NCBI GenBank assembly: GCA_949130495.1
Contig: OX422209.1
Location: 697,607,757 to 697,671,756 of the forward strand
From: Sambucus nigra
Lineage: Eukaryota > Streptophyta > Magnoliopsida > Dipsacales > Adoxaceae
DNA: 64,000 nucleotides
Direction: 5' to 3'
How positions within the stretch are numbered: position 1 is the stretch's first letter; each line of letters opens with the position of its first letter. Below, in pieces: positions 30,051-43,545 of the stretch. Made by a program: the position numbers and the translations under genes. Below the pieces are notes generated by a model that had not been told where the DNA came from, did no database searches, and saw nothing but the letters and a program-made list of their open reading frames with translations.

Positions 30051-32668
30051 CAAATTAGTTAGATTATTCATGTTAAGAGATATTACATTGAGTTCCTAGG
30101 TCAGACAAAATTTAGGAACTACTATAAGTACACACATATAACTAAAGTACTAATTATGTTATATATAACGTAATCGGCGTCTTTCCACTACACCACACCA
30201 CACCTAATGCAAGATAACACATACTCTTTCTTTTGTTATATATCTACATTCTTCTTTTTTGTCTTTTTCCTTCTTACGTTCCTAAACCACCTGAGGTGCC
30301 ACCTGGCCTATACTGATTTTTGAGCCCCAAGTATTTAACCTTGACGATGACATGGGGGTGTCTAGGTCCATCTGATTCGTAGTCATTGGGGAATATGGGA
30401 AGGGTCATGCATAATTCTTCCTCTTGTGTTAAATCCTAGTCTAAGTGAATATCCTAGTGCTAATAGAAACATAGATAATAATCATCAAATATAAAATTTG
30501 AGATAAAATAATAGTAATTGCGGTAACAGTGTTAAGCCCAAACTTCGAAGAGCGATATCCATATGGTAAGAAAAACTAGTCATGCAATACCTTGAGTCCT
30601 ACAGGCCAAATAACACAATTGCGGGTAGAACGGTAGTTTATTTCCTCATTATAATGTTTGTTATATAAAGGGTTAAATGTAATCATATTAAATTGAAATC
30701 ATTATTAAAAACAACATAGGTTTTAAAATCGAGTTAAACTTTACGTACTATGAATTGCACAAATGAGTTCAGAAATGAGAACAAGATTTTGGGGGCTATC
30801 ACAAAGTGATATGAACAATTGGCATAATTAAGGTAATTGCATGAAATAATACCCAAATAGAAGTTACCTACTTGGATAAGAGACTTTGGGTTTTAATTTG
30901 ATTCACCTTGTTAACACCAGGGACCGGGGTTTTCTGTAATAAAAAGAGAATAAGTAAGACTTTATTTGGACAAAATTGAAGTTGTAAGGTATTCGTTGCG
31001 TAATGAAAACAACTTTAGGATTTAATTTAAAATTTTGCATTTCTTTTAATTAGTTATATTTCTCAGTTTATTTCGAATTGAGTGTAATAGACTTTTGTCC
31101 TTGATATACTTAGAAACCTATATATAAAATTTGGGGTCTAGATTCTTAAGTTAAAAAGGTTTAGGGGTTTGTGTGCAAAATAAATTTTACATTTTTAAAA
31201 TCCATTTCTTTGGTTTCTATGAAAATGATTTCTGGTTTACCAAAGAGGGTGATGTCAAATACCATTTTGACCAGAAAAATAAAATAAATTTTTGAAAAAA
31301 AATCTACGAATATTTTGATTGGCCACGCTCCCGTATGCGCAAAGTCAAACTTCCCATGTGCTCTGATAGACTTCATTCGTGTGCGTGTATACCACTTCAT
31401 CCCCTACCTTCAACCATTTGACTTTAGGGTTTAAAAACTTTGACCATCGTTTAAATTCAGTATAGAACACCATTTTAGTTTATTTAAAATCTTTCACAAG
31501 GAATCCAAATATATAATTTTTATGAATTAAGGTTGATTGTAGGCTCGATTTCTGCAAAAATGGCTAAATTTTGACTAAGCTTTCATGAGTTTCTGAGTAA
31601 ATTCGAACTACGACTTGTTCATAGTGATGCTTCTGGGTAAATTTAGGATATAATAGTTTTAGTTTGAAGTCCTAATTCATAGTTTATAGGGAGAATTTCA
31701 TCTCTGAAAAATTTCAAGTCGTAAATAAAAAAATGGTAACTTAGGGTTATTAAATGATACAATACACAAATTGGCTATTACACCTAGGCTCATGAGAACC
31801 AGAGATCGAATTTTCCCAACTTGAAACTAATTCAAGGTCAAGAACACAGAATCGACCATTAAAGCTAAAGCTTTAATGGAATATTATGTTGTTAGACCCA
31901 TTTCAGTTCAAAACCTACGTAAACTTTAACATTTAAAATCTAAAAATGATCTTAGGTTAGCGCAAAAACACAACTAAATCAAGAAAATTAAGTTTAACAC
32001 ATAAAATGTTGAAATACCAGAATTTTTCTAAATTTAAGCTTGATTTTTACACAATAAAAAGTTACATTTTAATAGCGGTAATGAGGGGGTTTTATAGTGT
32101 TGGTTGGTGGTTGCAAAGGTGGATTTCTAATGGATATTATGAAGTTTTGGTTTAAGGGGTAATGGGTACCATAGGTTTGGCATGTCTTACCATGTTCCGT
32201 ATAGCCTACATGGTTTCTTATGTGTCTCCTAACTCGGCATTATGAGATTAGTTTGGTTTGAGTACTTGGTCCTTACGTAGTTTAGGTTTGAATATATAGT
32301 TTTTTTCATGTATTTTAGAAAGTTTTAGAAATTTTACATACTTTAGGGGTAGGTCATGGAAATTGTAGTAATTTTTTATGTTATAGGTAATTTGTGTAAA
32401 GAAGTTTTTATCTTAAGGTTGGTTTATGGGTTTAAATAAAGTTTTGAATGTTTCTAGGTCATTTTTAGAATTTTTGTAACCTAAGGGTCCTCCAGGTAAT
32501 TTGTGTTTTTCTTTGGTTTATGGTTGGGTAATAAATAAAAATATTAGTTTTATTAGGACACATACTAGTATAGGATATTTATAGGATTATATCATTGGGT
32601 ATTCATGCTTTTCGAATATTAGTGTAGATAAAGATAACATAGTCTATCCAAATGTACGAGTTATTACA
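30051..32668 (-). repeat. chromovirus #2 5' leader and LTR
   Basis: Non-coding, A+T-rich sequence between the gag start and the outer LTR end ...CGAGTTATTACA at 32,668 (TGTAATAACTCG in element orientation). Beyond it the pol frame of chromovirus #3 begins. The inner LTR edge is unclear: TGTAATAAAAAG at 30,925 would give an 8-bp inverted terminus and a 1.74-kb LTR, but no good PBS abuts it. A decayed PBS near 30,110-30,145 is the alternative. No gene is seen; the short frame at 31,161-31,400 has no recognisable domain. Confidence 0.55.
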
Positions 32669-33865
32669 AAAATACAAGTGTGTCATGGCCCCAACCTCTG
32701 GCCTAGCATAGCCACAATATATATATATATATTCTAACTCAGAATAGTGAATAGGATAGCTCGACCACTAAAATTTATATGAGCTCTATATTTAACGAAC
32801 TAGTCCATACTTAAGATCACATCATAAAAGTGGGTGTCTAAAACTAAAAATCAGCTTCAAAGCATAAACTTCTAATATAAATCTCCACATAATAACAAAT
32901 ATTTAAAATACGATTACATATGCCTAACGAAGTAGCTATCAATAGACATTCATCAGAATGTCTAGGAACCAAGTAATAGTCCCCATAGGACTACATGTCA
33001 CAAATGAGTGTGTGGCATCAGTGTCAAACAAAACTCTATCTAAAGTGCTAAAAAATGTACTATCCACCGCATGGACCTATCCATGGCCCTCTTTCTTGGG
33101 CTGCGCCATGTAATAAACTATCCCATACTTAATTTGGGGTTGTTTCTGTTCAACTGGTGGTGCGGGTAGCATTGCTACCAACTGTGGCCTCGGTGCAGGA
33201 AGCTGAAGATGTTAGAATGGTTTCTATTGTTGCCTCTAGGTCCATAAAGCCCTATTGTCCCATGTGGCCCTTACCCTAACATTGTCTGTAGTGTCCCTAA
33301 CCCCTATTAGCCTTAACACTTCCCTAACTAGCCGTGATGCTACTACCCCTAAATCTCTATACCTAGGCAATCTCAAGATTTGTGATGTCTTCTTCCACAC
33401 CTAAAATAAATTACCTCAAATGGGGTTATATGCACCCCTTACTATCTGTGTTGTTGGAACCTCTCCTGCCCAAGTCTGAAATGCCTTCTCTTAACCGTTC
33501 TCCCTCACATAATGATCATGAATACATGTCGAGGTCTTACAAGTGGTATCTCCTTCCTTGATGCCACTAATCCTAATTAGACTGCTTAGTTGATCAACTC
33601 AGACAAACCGTTATCCCTAAAGTAAAACTTCACCTAGGCATCGGGGTTGGAATACCTAGTATAACGGGCCTCTATGATGTGGGGGCTTCTAATTCGTCCT
33701 ACCTTTCTCGCTCTAGATAAATGAAAATTTCCTCCTAATTAGCATCCAAAATTTAAAATAGACATCCTTTCAGTCACGAAACATAGATGAGAGTACAAGG
33801 AAAGGCACGTATCAAAGAACTCAATGCAGAAGAATAAAAGAACCTATAACCCTAGAGGCCTATGA
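32669..33865 (-). pseudogene. chromovirus #3 gag and protease
   Basis: A decayed gag region covers about 33,200-33,865. Downstream the minus strand gives a protease block VLFDTDATHSFVT (about 33,000-33,040), where the DTG active site reads DTD, then FYDVILSMD (about 32,790-32,820), the FDVILGMDWL segment that follows the protease, and IVAMLGQRL. It ends at 32,669 where the LTR of chromovirus #2 is inserted. Stops and frame changes are frequent. Confidence 0.7.
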
Positions 33866-33869
33866 CAAT

Positions 33870-33881
33870 GCTATGATACCA
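33870..33881 (-). other. primer binding site of chromovirus #3
   Basis: The minus strand reads TGGTATCATAGC, close to the initiator tRNA-Met site, two bases inside the LTR at 33,884. Confidence 0.85.
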
Positions 33882-33883
33882 AT

Positions 33884-36800
33884 TGTAATACCCGTGTAAT
33901 TAAACATTTAAATTGATCAAGTCTAAATATAAAATTATACGAAATATTTAAAACAATATAATATCATTCTCGGAATCAAGAAATGAAACGAAACAATGAC
34001 ACAAATAATGTGGAAGTGATATGAATATTCTCAATGTAAAACCATAATAGAATTCTCATAGTCATTAAAGGGATACATTAACGTCTCAATAATAATATCT
34101 CAATAAAATTCCAAATAAACTTTGAATAATACAAGCCACTTAAGTCTCAATATACAAACTAGGGTTCTCCAAAACCAACTAAGATTGAAAAGTAAAAATG
34201 AAAAGTAAAATAGAGACCCACAATGTCTCCGAAACTGATATCATGGGTGAAAGAGATTAATAGAAATGCTCCCTAGAAAAAGGAAGTTATACTAGAGTTC
34301 AAGCCCTAGCACTTGATTTCCACATAAAGATATGGGTCAAAACTCGATCAAGTAACTTAGCTACACAACCCAAAGCACTTATATGAATACATGATAAAAC
34401 CATCATTTTTATTTTTTAATGAAAGGACCAACCCATAAATGTAACCTCACAATGTATGAGAATTATTTAATTCTTCAATTAATTACTCACTCTCATTATT
34501 TAAGCACGACGTAACTAGCATGCGCCTCTTCATCTCGACCATTACCAAAATATACAATATGCTAAATTTATAAAATCACATAAACATCGATTTTCAATCA
34601 TGATGTGCCAGAAATAACGCATCACACTAAATCATAACGTCACATTTCATTCCCTAACGCCACCTGGTATTCGCATGTTCGGGATTATACATATCACAAT
34701 ATTGAGGTCTCCCTCCACGGTCCTTACCCATTCATTTCCATTTCACATGTTCATTTAACATTGATATTTTTAACACATATTTATTCACTCTGAGCAATCT
34801 ACTCAAAACCCAATTACTCCACCTCGGGTCATATCATTTAGAATTATTATAGATTTATTCCATTTCATAAGGAGTTAATGGATCGGTATCATTGCATTTA
34901 ATCTTTCGTAAAATAAAATATTTAAGTAAGGGTATATTAGTTTAATTAAGATGTTGACTCATCACAACTATACTTCTCTAAACCGCATGTGTGGGACATC
35001 TCACTGAAGTGAAATCCAAACAAGACCCCCCTCCCCCGATACACAGATAGTGTAGTTGTTAAGACAATTTGATTAGGGTTTATTATGAAAGTGTAACACA
35101 AGGATTTAAATATCTACGTGGAAAATTCTCTAACTAATCCAATATTACTACTCAACAACCAAAGCACCCACCAATAATTTCATGCATTACTTTTATCCCC
35201 TACATAACAAACGTATATTAACAACAACAGGGTCTCAATCATGGACTTATATCATATTCTTGTGCAAAATGGACACGCGATTATTTTACGAGGGTGTGTC
35301 ACATCATAAGGGGGTCCGCTAATGAGTATCAAGTATCCTGAGTCATTTACAATATATTTACGTTAGTTATAATAACACAGATAAGATACTCGTAACAAAT
35401 CTCACCAATTTTCTACACACATATTAAAGCACTAGTCCTAACATATAAGGTACAAACTAGCTAAGCAAATGAAATTTCATAATATATTAATTTTAAATTA
35501 AGTTTGTAACGTCTTTCCTCATATCCCAAATTGTCAATTTCTACAAACGGAGTCCAAACCCAAAAATGTCATTTTCATGCATTGGGGTTAATAATTGATT
35601 TATACAAACTAATAGGATCAACATGTATTTTCAAGTATATGAAACTATTTAAAACTACCTAGTGTATCATAATTTAGGATTATACACTTTCCTAATGGTT
35701 ACTACTAAATTTTAACACTAAAATTTAGTTTAGGTGAATTTAAGTACGCATACAAAAGGAGGAGAGTTGAAAGTTACTTACTTCATACGAGCATCCAAAG
35801 AATTTTGTTACTCGTTGATGAAGAAACCCCTTGAAAGTCACTTCGAAAAGGTCTTGAAATCCTCTTTTAAAAATACATAAAAAAAGGTGGGGTTTAAATT
35901 TGTAAACTGGGTAAACTTTGGGTAGATGTTGGTTAAAATAAAGGATAATGGAATCATTTAATTTATGGGACAAGGCTTCCAAAAAAATGAATTTGGGAAG
36001 GGGTGATTTTGTTTAGCCCGACATTTTCTGTCAACGGCCCCACCGTGGCATATCAGTTATTAAAAAAAAGTATTAAAAGTCCACTTTTACCCCTGTTAAA
36101 GTCCACTTTAACAGCCCCCAGTTTGACAGAAAAAACTCACGTTTTCTTTCGACCTTGGACTCTGAAAACATTTATCAAGATACATATTCATGAGAAACCT
36201 ACAAACAATGGACTCTGTAAACATGTAATGGCAACATGATTTGTCTTTTTGATCGGTGGGAGAAAGTGAGAGAGAGAGAGAGAGAGAGAGAGTTGAGGTC
36301 TTCTAGGTGAGATAAGAGAAAATTGAGAGGTTTTATTGAGGATGGAGATGCTACTTGTAACAGCAATATGATCTTTATTTCCGATCGGACGGAGAAAATG
36401 AGCGAGGATGGTGGTCTGATGAGAGAGAATGAAGAGTTGTTGTCGAAGTTGTCTCGAAACCCATTGTGGGGATGTTAACAGGATTTCAACCCAAATAAAA
36501 GGTTTAAGTAGAGTGGGGGCTCCATACAGAAAATTACGATTTATACAAAATCACCCTTTGGGAAGATGCCAGAGAGATAAATGGAAAAAAAATGGTCCTT
36601 CTAATTTTTTTGAAACTGTGATGATTACGAGCCCCCCTCCTCTTTCTCCCTCTTTAATGCACCACTGACTTCACCTCACTCTCCATTTTTCTATTTCTTC
36701 TTATTGTTCACCCCTCTCCTTGGTTTCAGTGAAGCCCGACCAGATTCCCTTAATCATTTGTCAATTCCAACTCACAGATTCCCTTAGTCATTTATCAATT

Positions 36801-37456
36801 CCAATGCCTCACACGTACCCGTTAATCCCTCTAACCCATTATATAAAACAAATATTTACTTTCAGGGCCAAGAGAACACCCTATAGCCTTGAACCTTATG
36901 CCATGCCCTCTCTTGCCTTCCTTATTCCTAGCTAAACCCCAACGTTCTTCTCTCCCAATTTGATTATCTGTGTCGCAAAATCCCTTTTCCTATTCTATCA
37001 TTTCTAAACCCAAGGCAAACCTAATACTTTAATAACCTACATCCAAAAGGCTTAGCCGTAAGCATAAACATCCTACAACACTTATAAATGTGTCCTAAAC
37101 CGCCAAACACAATCTTAGGCTTAATGACCTTATGCGGCCCAAATAATTAAATTTATTTTTAATAAAAATCATTAACTGCCTTAATATAAAAAATCCTCTA
37201 ATAAAACCTTATAAAAATAACATTTCACTTGAACAAATAAACTTAACTAAAACTATTAAAATAATTAGTAAAAATAGAATTTTAAGTATTAAATTTTAGT
37301 TTTAAATTTTACTAAATTATTCCATTTCTTTTAAAATTTAACATTAATCCATTTTAAATCATTACCTCATAACATTTCTCAGGATTAAATTTGGTTATTT
37401 TCATAATTAATTTAATTATTAGTTGATTTAAATCTTTACAATAACGAGGTATTACA
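33884..37456 (-). repeat. chromovirus #3 5' LTR
   Basis: A 3.57-kb LTR with 9-bp inverted ends TGTAATACC / GGTATTACA, adjacent to a PBS. It contains a (GA)n run at about 36,268-36,291. The small frames on both strands (for example 35,740-35,982 and 36,429-36,668) have no domain and are read as chance. The right end abuts a Copia LTR fragment. Confidence 0.85.
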
Positions 37457-38239
37457 AAAAACTTATGTTTTGAGTTCCCAAACTCTATTAAAAATCTCTC
37501 CATTTCTACCCAAGCCATAGCTTACATCGAGACATTCAAAGATCCAAGATTCATCTTATTATGCTTTGAGATCTAGTTTGTGAGCACCTTTGGTTTATTC
37601 TCTTCATCTAAATAGAGAGAAGTTTCGTGGGATGGATTTCGTGACTGATCTTTTACAAAAGGTGGACTCCATATTATCTGATAGTTGCTGAGCTATTCGA
37701 TGGTTATGTAGGCATTCGTGGACTCACACATTATGATAATGCGCGAGAGGACTCTTACGTGTCATTAGGTGAAGTTTGATAACTATAGAGCATTTTGTGT
37801 GAGGGCGTTGAGTTTGTGTTGTAAGTCTTCTATTGTGTCCTTTGTAATTACTTACTTACTGGATTTTGTGTGGCTCAATCGTTCGAGATTTTTCCCGCTG
37901 TGGGTTTTTCTTGTACATCGGGAATTGTGGTTGATTTACTTATTTTATCCTCCACTCACCTAGATTCATGTTGAGGATAAGATAAAATTGGTTAATATGT
38001 TTAATCACAACTTGTTTAAATTGGTGTAACGTTTTACTTTGGGATAAATTATTTAAGTTTAGTATTTAATTTGAAAAGAAATTAAATATTAACTTTTATT
38101 TAGACCATTCCTTATATACCCACACTTTTAAATAGTATCCGAGTAGGAACACTGAGATATTGTGTTGATCCCTGTTTCATTCTTTTTCAGGGTTGTTTGG
38201 TTCTTTATCTCTCTCTCTCGATTTGTTTGTTTTTCCTCG
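37457..38239 (+). repeat. Copia 5' LTR end (R/U5) and leader
   Basis: The segment carries TTTTTCCCGCTGTGGG (about 37,888), the conserved R/U5 signature of plant Copia LTRs, followed by a T-rich leader to the gag ATG. Its first part (AAAAAACTTATGTTTTGAGTTCCCAAACTC) resembles about 63,930-63,980 in the 3' LTR, as if chromovirus #3 had inserted into this LTR. The exact LTR end and PBS could not be fixed. Confidence 0.5.
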
Positions 38240-39150
38240 ATGGGTCGTGATAGTAATACGTTGTCTGATGTGTATAGCAATGATGACGACTTTGATATTC
38301 AAGGGGAGTTTAATGAACTTCACAAATGTACTGGAAAAATTAACTCATTCGAATTTGAAGTGTGCAAAAAGAGTTAATTTTTTGAAAAAGAAAATTTGGG
38401 TTTTAAAGCTAAAATTATGTTTTTGTGAACTATTCAAACTGAAATAAATGTCCTTAATGAGAAGCTCATGGGCATGGATCATGCTTTTAAAATTTTAAAA
38501 GTGTCCAAGAAAGAGAGTGAGGCTAGAGTCCATGTTTTACATAATGAATTGGAGGATTCTAAGATGTTTGAGTCTAGCGTTAACGAACGTTCCATCAAGG
38601 ATAATGATAAATCGATAAAAGCTTTGAAGGCACGTGAGAAGACTCTTAGGTAGAAATTCTCTTGCATTGAGGGGAGCGTGATAACCTTCTAGGATTTATT
38701 TAAAATATGAAAAAGGAGTCCCTATTATTTGAAGAGCCTAAATATTTTCTTAAGTCTAGTATTTTGAGGTTAAAAAATGATGTAAGAGACTCAAGTAGTG
38801 TTAGTACTAGCTTCGATGATTCAAATGCTTATGTAGCTAAAGCCAAGACCAGCGTTTATTTTAGAGAGTCACCCACTTCCAGGGATGTTAGACAAGGTCA
38901 ACGCATAGGTAACATTACTCGTATTTGCACATGTTCACAGTGTGGTAGGAAAGGTCACCTTAGGGAATTTTTTATATTATTTTAGAAGATGTCCTAGGAA
39001 TTCTAGATATTATGTCACTATTGTTCCCAAAACCCGAGGCATAAAGTATTCATTTATTTGGGTTAGGAAATTAGTTTTGGATACATTGAATGTTATATTG
39101 GTTGATTATCACATTCGACGTGATTCTTCTCATGCTATATCTTATGGTTG
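38240..39150 (+). pseudogene. Copia (SIRE-type) gag C-terminal half
   Basis: It starts at ATG 38,240 (MGRDSNTLSDVYSNDDDFD). Blocks of Lys/Glu-rich coiled coil follow (38,468-38,653, ESEARVHVLHNELED), then KESLLFEEP and a zinc-knuckle CTCSQCGRKGHLREF (about 38,925-38,975) whose last Cys is lost, and KYSFIWVRK, matching the post-knuckle KxxWVxK segment of SIRE gags. Stops and shifts separate the blocks. Gag would package the RNA. Similar knuckles (GHLxxxC) are in the gag-only element. Confidence 0.65.
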
Positions 39151-39540
39151 ATTGTTTTTGCATATTTTCATACACTGGATTTTTTACTTCATGTTATATG
39201 TGTTTGCTAGTTGTATATTGTTCGAGTCTTTTGTATTTTTATTTTACTCTTTAAGTATTATTTAGAAATACAAAAAGATTTGTGTTTGTATTTTGAGTTT
39301 TGTTTTCATTCGGTGTATTTAAAAAATGCTTAAAAACTCAAAAAGATTTTCGGTTTATTATTAGTTTAGTTTTGCACATTTTGTGCGAAATATTGGTGGG
39401 TTTGAATCCACTCCATTCTATGTGTCTAGGGAATTTGATTATTATTTTCAACGCTTATATTATTCTTAATCATGCTTTCATGGAGTAGTTCAAAAATAAC
39501 TTGTTTAGTGGATTCACTTTGCATATGCCTCCTCACACAC
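39151..39540 (+). other. Copia-derived non-coding stretch
   Basis: A T-rich sequence with AAAAACTCAAAAAGATTTTC, resembling 60,660-60,760 in the 3' spacer of the same type of element. No coding potential beyond chance frames. The left edge of the following inserted repeat lies near 39,540. Confidence 0.35.
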
Positions 39541-40775
39541 ATGCAGGGTATAAGGAGGTTAAATCCTAGTGAGACAATCCTACACCCTGATAGAAGACAT
39601 CAAAACTCAACGTTTCAATGTCTGGTCCTCTAAGAGACCTAAAATAAAAGGTTATGGAATATTTTGAAGCTTTACTAAAACTAAAGTAAAAAATTGAGAT
39701 ACCCTATACCCGCGAAGCTTTCTCCCTCCTCGTGTTTTAATTGCCTTATGTTCGCACTTAATTCCCCATTCTCTGGTTCCTAATAACTAAAGAGGTTAAC
39801 CATGGTGAGGTGATCTTACACCCCAATAGACCTCACTGAAACCATGTGATTCTATGTTTGGTCCCCTGGGCGACCTAACATAGAAGAGGTTGGAATATTT
39901 TGAATCTTTCCTAAAACCAGAGTCTACAATCGACATACCTGGAACCCTCCTATATCTTTCTCCATCTCGGTGTCTTAATCTCCCTACGTTCACACTAAAG
40001 TAAACTCTCTTATATTACCACTAACTAAAGAGGTTAACCAATAGTCCCCAATAAACGCCTCCAAAACCCCGTGGTTCTATGTCTGGTCCCCTGCGAAACC
40101 TAAAATAGAAGGGGTTAAAATATGTTAAATCTTTGCTAAAACCAAAGTAAAAAATTGAGATACCCTACACCCCTCGGAGATTTCACTCTATTGGCGTTTT
40201 AATCACCCTACGTTCACACTTAATCCACCTCTCTTTAGTTTCTACTGACTAAAGTGGTTAATCAGTAGTGAGGCGATCCTATACCCCAATAGACGTCGCT
40301 GAAACTAGGTGTTTCCACATCTGGTCCCCTGAGAGACCTAAAATAAAAGGGATTGGAATATTTTTAATCTTTATTAAAACCAAAGTAAAAAATTGAGATA
40401 CCCTGCATCCGCTATCCCCTCGGTAGATTTCTCCCTCTTGGTGTTTTAATCTCCTTATGTTCAAACTTAAGACACCTCCATTTAGCTCCCATCAATTAGA
40501 AAGATTAAGTAGTCATGGGGAGACCCTGCACCCTAATAGACGTCGTCAAAACCCCTCATTTTGCATTTGTCCCCCGAGTGACATTAAATAGAAGGGGTTG
40601 AAATATTTGGAATCTTATCTAAAACCAAATTCAAAAATCAAGATATCTTACCCCTGAAATTTTTTCCCTCTCGATGTTCCAGACACCATATGTCTCGAGG
40701 AAGTCTCCATGTCCTCGGTTCCCACCAACTCGGAAGGATAGACTTAAAGGAGACCCAAAACCCCTATATATTATT
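39541..40775. repeat. tandem array, unit about 236 bp, about five copies
   Basis: The anchor (A)AGGTTAA recurs at about 39,554, 39,793, 40,031, 40,255, 40,501 and 40,735. Each unit contains a CTGGTCCCCTG.GA..ACCTAAAATAGAAGG-like block and a following AAAACCAAAGT block. Copies are diverged (indels, 224-246 bp spacing). It probably lies in the LTR of an Ogre/Tat-like element. Confidence 0.85.
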
Positions 40776-42719
40776 ATTATTTTTTACACATATGAGGTAG
40801 GGGTTGGGCCCGTCATTTTTGTAGCGCGTGTTGATTTATTTTCTTCAGTATAAGCTATATCCCCAATCATATATCTATATAAAGTTCATTTTTCTCACTG
40901 ATGCTTAGCACTACTTTCTATTTTTATTTTGTCATCGTTATTAACTTCTTTATAGCTATTTTCATTATTTTCTTCTTAAACTACCACCGTCGCTTCAACT
41001 CTTTTAGTTTCCCCATATTTTCTCACCCTATAAAGAATATCCCCTTATAATTTTTCTCATTTTTTATGATTATATTATTTTTGTTTATTGTATATTGTTC
41101 CATCATTAGTATTACTAGGCAACAAGCACCCAATAGTTATTTAATTTAACGACACATATTCAAGTATCATGTTATTTTTAGTACGTGTGAAAAATACTAT
41201 CACCAAGTCGAGCATTAAAAGATAAAATGATTAAAACATAGAAAACATGCGACAAAAAGCATAAAGAAGAAAGGGCATCATAGAACTTACCGAACGCTCC
41301 ACTATGGATTGGTGATGTTCACACTCCCACAAGAGGATATCGATATCCTCCTCCTTCACCAGTCGTGGGGGTCATAAAATAACACCTGCATCTCATCTTA
41401 GCCAGGCTATCCTGGCCCAGTCATCCTCATGAGGGACCACACTCTGATGCCCAGCCGGACCCAAAACGAATACATCTATAAATAACGTTGTGTCAACCGG
41501 CCCATCTTTCACCGCCACCCCACTGTCATCCCCTACGGCTCCCTCAGCCTGGTTCAAAACCAAAACCTCATCCTCATCCACCAAGACTGGCTCCAACATT
41601 TACATAACAAAAATGAGGTAAAAAAAATTCTCTCAAATGAGTATAAGAGTAGAGAGAGTAGAGAGAGAAATGAAAGAGAAGAACAAGATGCGTGAACGAA
41701 TGAGGAAACTGTCGCAAAAAGAACAATTTATAGGTTTGGGACACCGGAATGTTTAACCGGTTGATTAAACATTTCCATCATTTAACCCATCATTAAACTA
41801 TAAAAGCCAAGGGTTAACCGATTGGTTAAATCCCCTACCTAATTTTGAAAATCCAATCCCCCTACCCCCCGAGACACTTTTCACTTATCACCCCTATACC
41901 TCATACCTAAGAATAGGCAAACCTATTCTATTTCATTTTCACTTTCGACGAAGAGTGTCTGCATGCACACACTCTTAATCGACCGCCTCTGTGAACCCCC
42001 ACAATTTGTAATCAGGGTGTGGTACTTTATGTCCGTCACAAATGACCATGGACACGAACTCCCTAAAAATACACAAAAATACCAACATACCAAACCAAAA
42101 AGAGAAGTTCAAGGGGTTAAAAAACCAAGAACAAAATCCCAAGGGGTCCTAATGCAAAAAGGAAAAATAAGAAAGAGTGAACCGAACAACTCCTCTAGGA
42201 CTTTTAACTGATCACCCATCCCAATCGATAACCGATTGGTTAAAACCCCCTCATAATCGATAATCGATTGGTTAAATCCCCCCCCCCCAAATCAATAACC
42301 CCCTTCTAGAGTCATCATTACCAGATCTGTGGAAATCTTTTTTCAACCATACATGTGTCCCACCCCTCAGATTTACCATCGAAGGGTTTTAACTGATGGG
42401 TTAAATTTCTCGCCCTTGACTCCTACTAACAGATGTCCCACCAACCAAGAAAAGGCCACCAAAACCCGAGCTCATTCATATTTTTCACTTTCTTCTCCCT
42501 AGAGCAACCAACATATTCAAGATCATTCTAAAAAAAATTAAATAAGTTCGGACTTTTGAAAAGTATCCTTTGCTTGACAAAGTTTGTACTTACAAAAAGT
42601 TGCTTCAGTCCCTAAAGAGGTTCATACTTCTGAAAAGTCTCCTCCAAAAGAAAAATAGTGGCGAACCTATGCGCACATTCTGTGAAAGTCATCACTCCTA
42701 AATGAAGATCTACCCCACT
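40776..42719 (+). repeat. Ogre/Tat-like LTR sequence (unresolved edges)
   Basis: No gene is recognised; the minus-strand frame at 41,393-41,599 is Asp/Glu/Val-rich with no domain. Short inverted motifs of the TTAACCGATTGGTTAAA type occur at 41,752-41,835, 42,221-42,280 and 42,385-42,408, with a C11 run at about 42,279-42,289. Placed in one LTR with the flanking arrays because a PBS-like site follows at 44,996. Confidence 0.4.
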
Positions 42720-43545
42720 AATGGATCTCTTCCCAGTATCGTGTCATCTACACTCGTAAATATGCTCCGTTCGTCAGAACTACGTTGAATTTGATCCCAA
42801 GTCTCGATGTTGATGTAGGCGCTGTACCGAACTAAAATTGTGAAGCCCAAGCCTCATAATACGTCTCTCGGCATATTATTTCTTAAGGATGCCTCCATCT
42901 CTAATTTAAAAACATCTGTCTATAATCCACCCCTCTTTTCGAACTACTTTGACTTTGATCCAAAGTCTACTTGAATACATAGGTGCTATACCAAACTAAA
43001 CTCATAAATACCAAGCCTCATAATGCGTCTCTCAGCGTATTATTGCCTCAATCTCTAATCTAAACATGCCTATCTATAATCCAACCATGTTGTTAAAACT
43101 ATATTGGTTTTGATCCCAAGTCTCCTTGGGTACATAGGCACTATACCGAAATAAACGCATGATGCCTAAGACTCATAATACGTCTATTGACATATTATAT
43201 CTTAGGGATTCCCCCTATCCATAATTCAACCCGTTGTTGGAACTATATTGGCTTTGATCCCACTTCTCCATAGGTATGTAGGCGCAATACCGAACTAAAC
43301 ATGTGAAGCCCATGCCTCATAATATGTCTCTTGACGTATTATTTCTTAGGTATGCCTCCATATCAAATCCAAACACCCCTATCTATAACCCAATCTCGTT
43401 ATTGGAATTTTGTTGGCTTTGATCCAAAGTCTTGTTGGGTACGTAGGCGCTATACCAAACTAAACTCGTGAAGACCAAGCCTTATAATACGTCTCTCAAT
43501 GTATTATTTCTTAGGTATTCATTCGTCCCCAATCCAAAATCACCC
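42720..43545. repeat. tandem array, unit about 155 bp, five copies
   Basis: The anchor TAGGCGCTATACC recurs at about 42,819, 42,982, 43,137, 43,281 and 43,446. Each unit also has CCAAGCCTCATAATACGTCTCTC and GTATTATTTCTTAGG. Outlying partial copies (TACATAGGCGCAATACC near 43,845, TAGGCAAAATACC near 44,440) show it once extended further. Confidence 0.85.

Noticed and set aside
32677..32760. TGTCATGGCCCC read as the start of another LTR
   Set aside because: On the minus strand this is the continuation of the chromovirus #3 frame after the protease, so the resemblance to an LTR terminus is chance.
41393..41599. Acidic 68-codon minus-strand frame
   Set aside because: Low-complexity, without neighbours, inside LTR-like sequence. 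A host gene is possible but unsupported.
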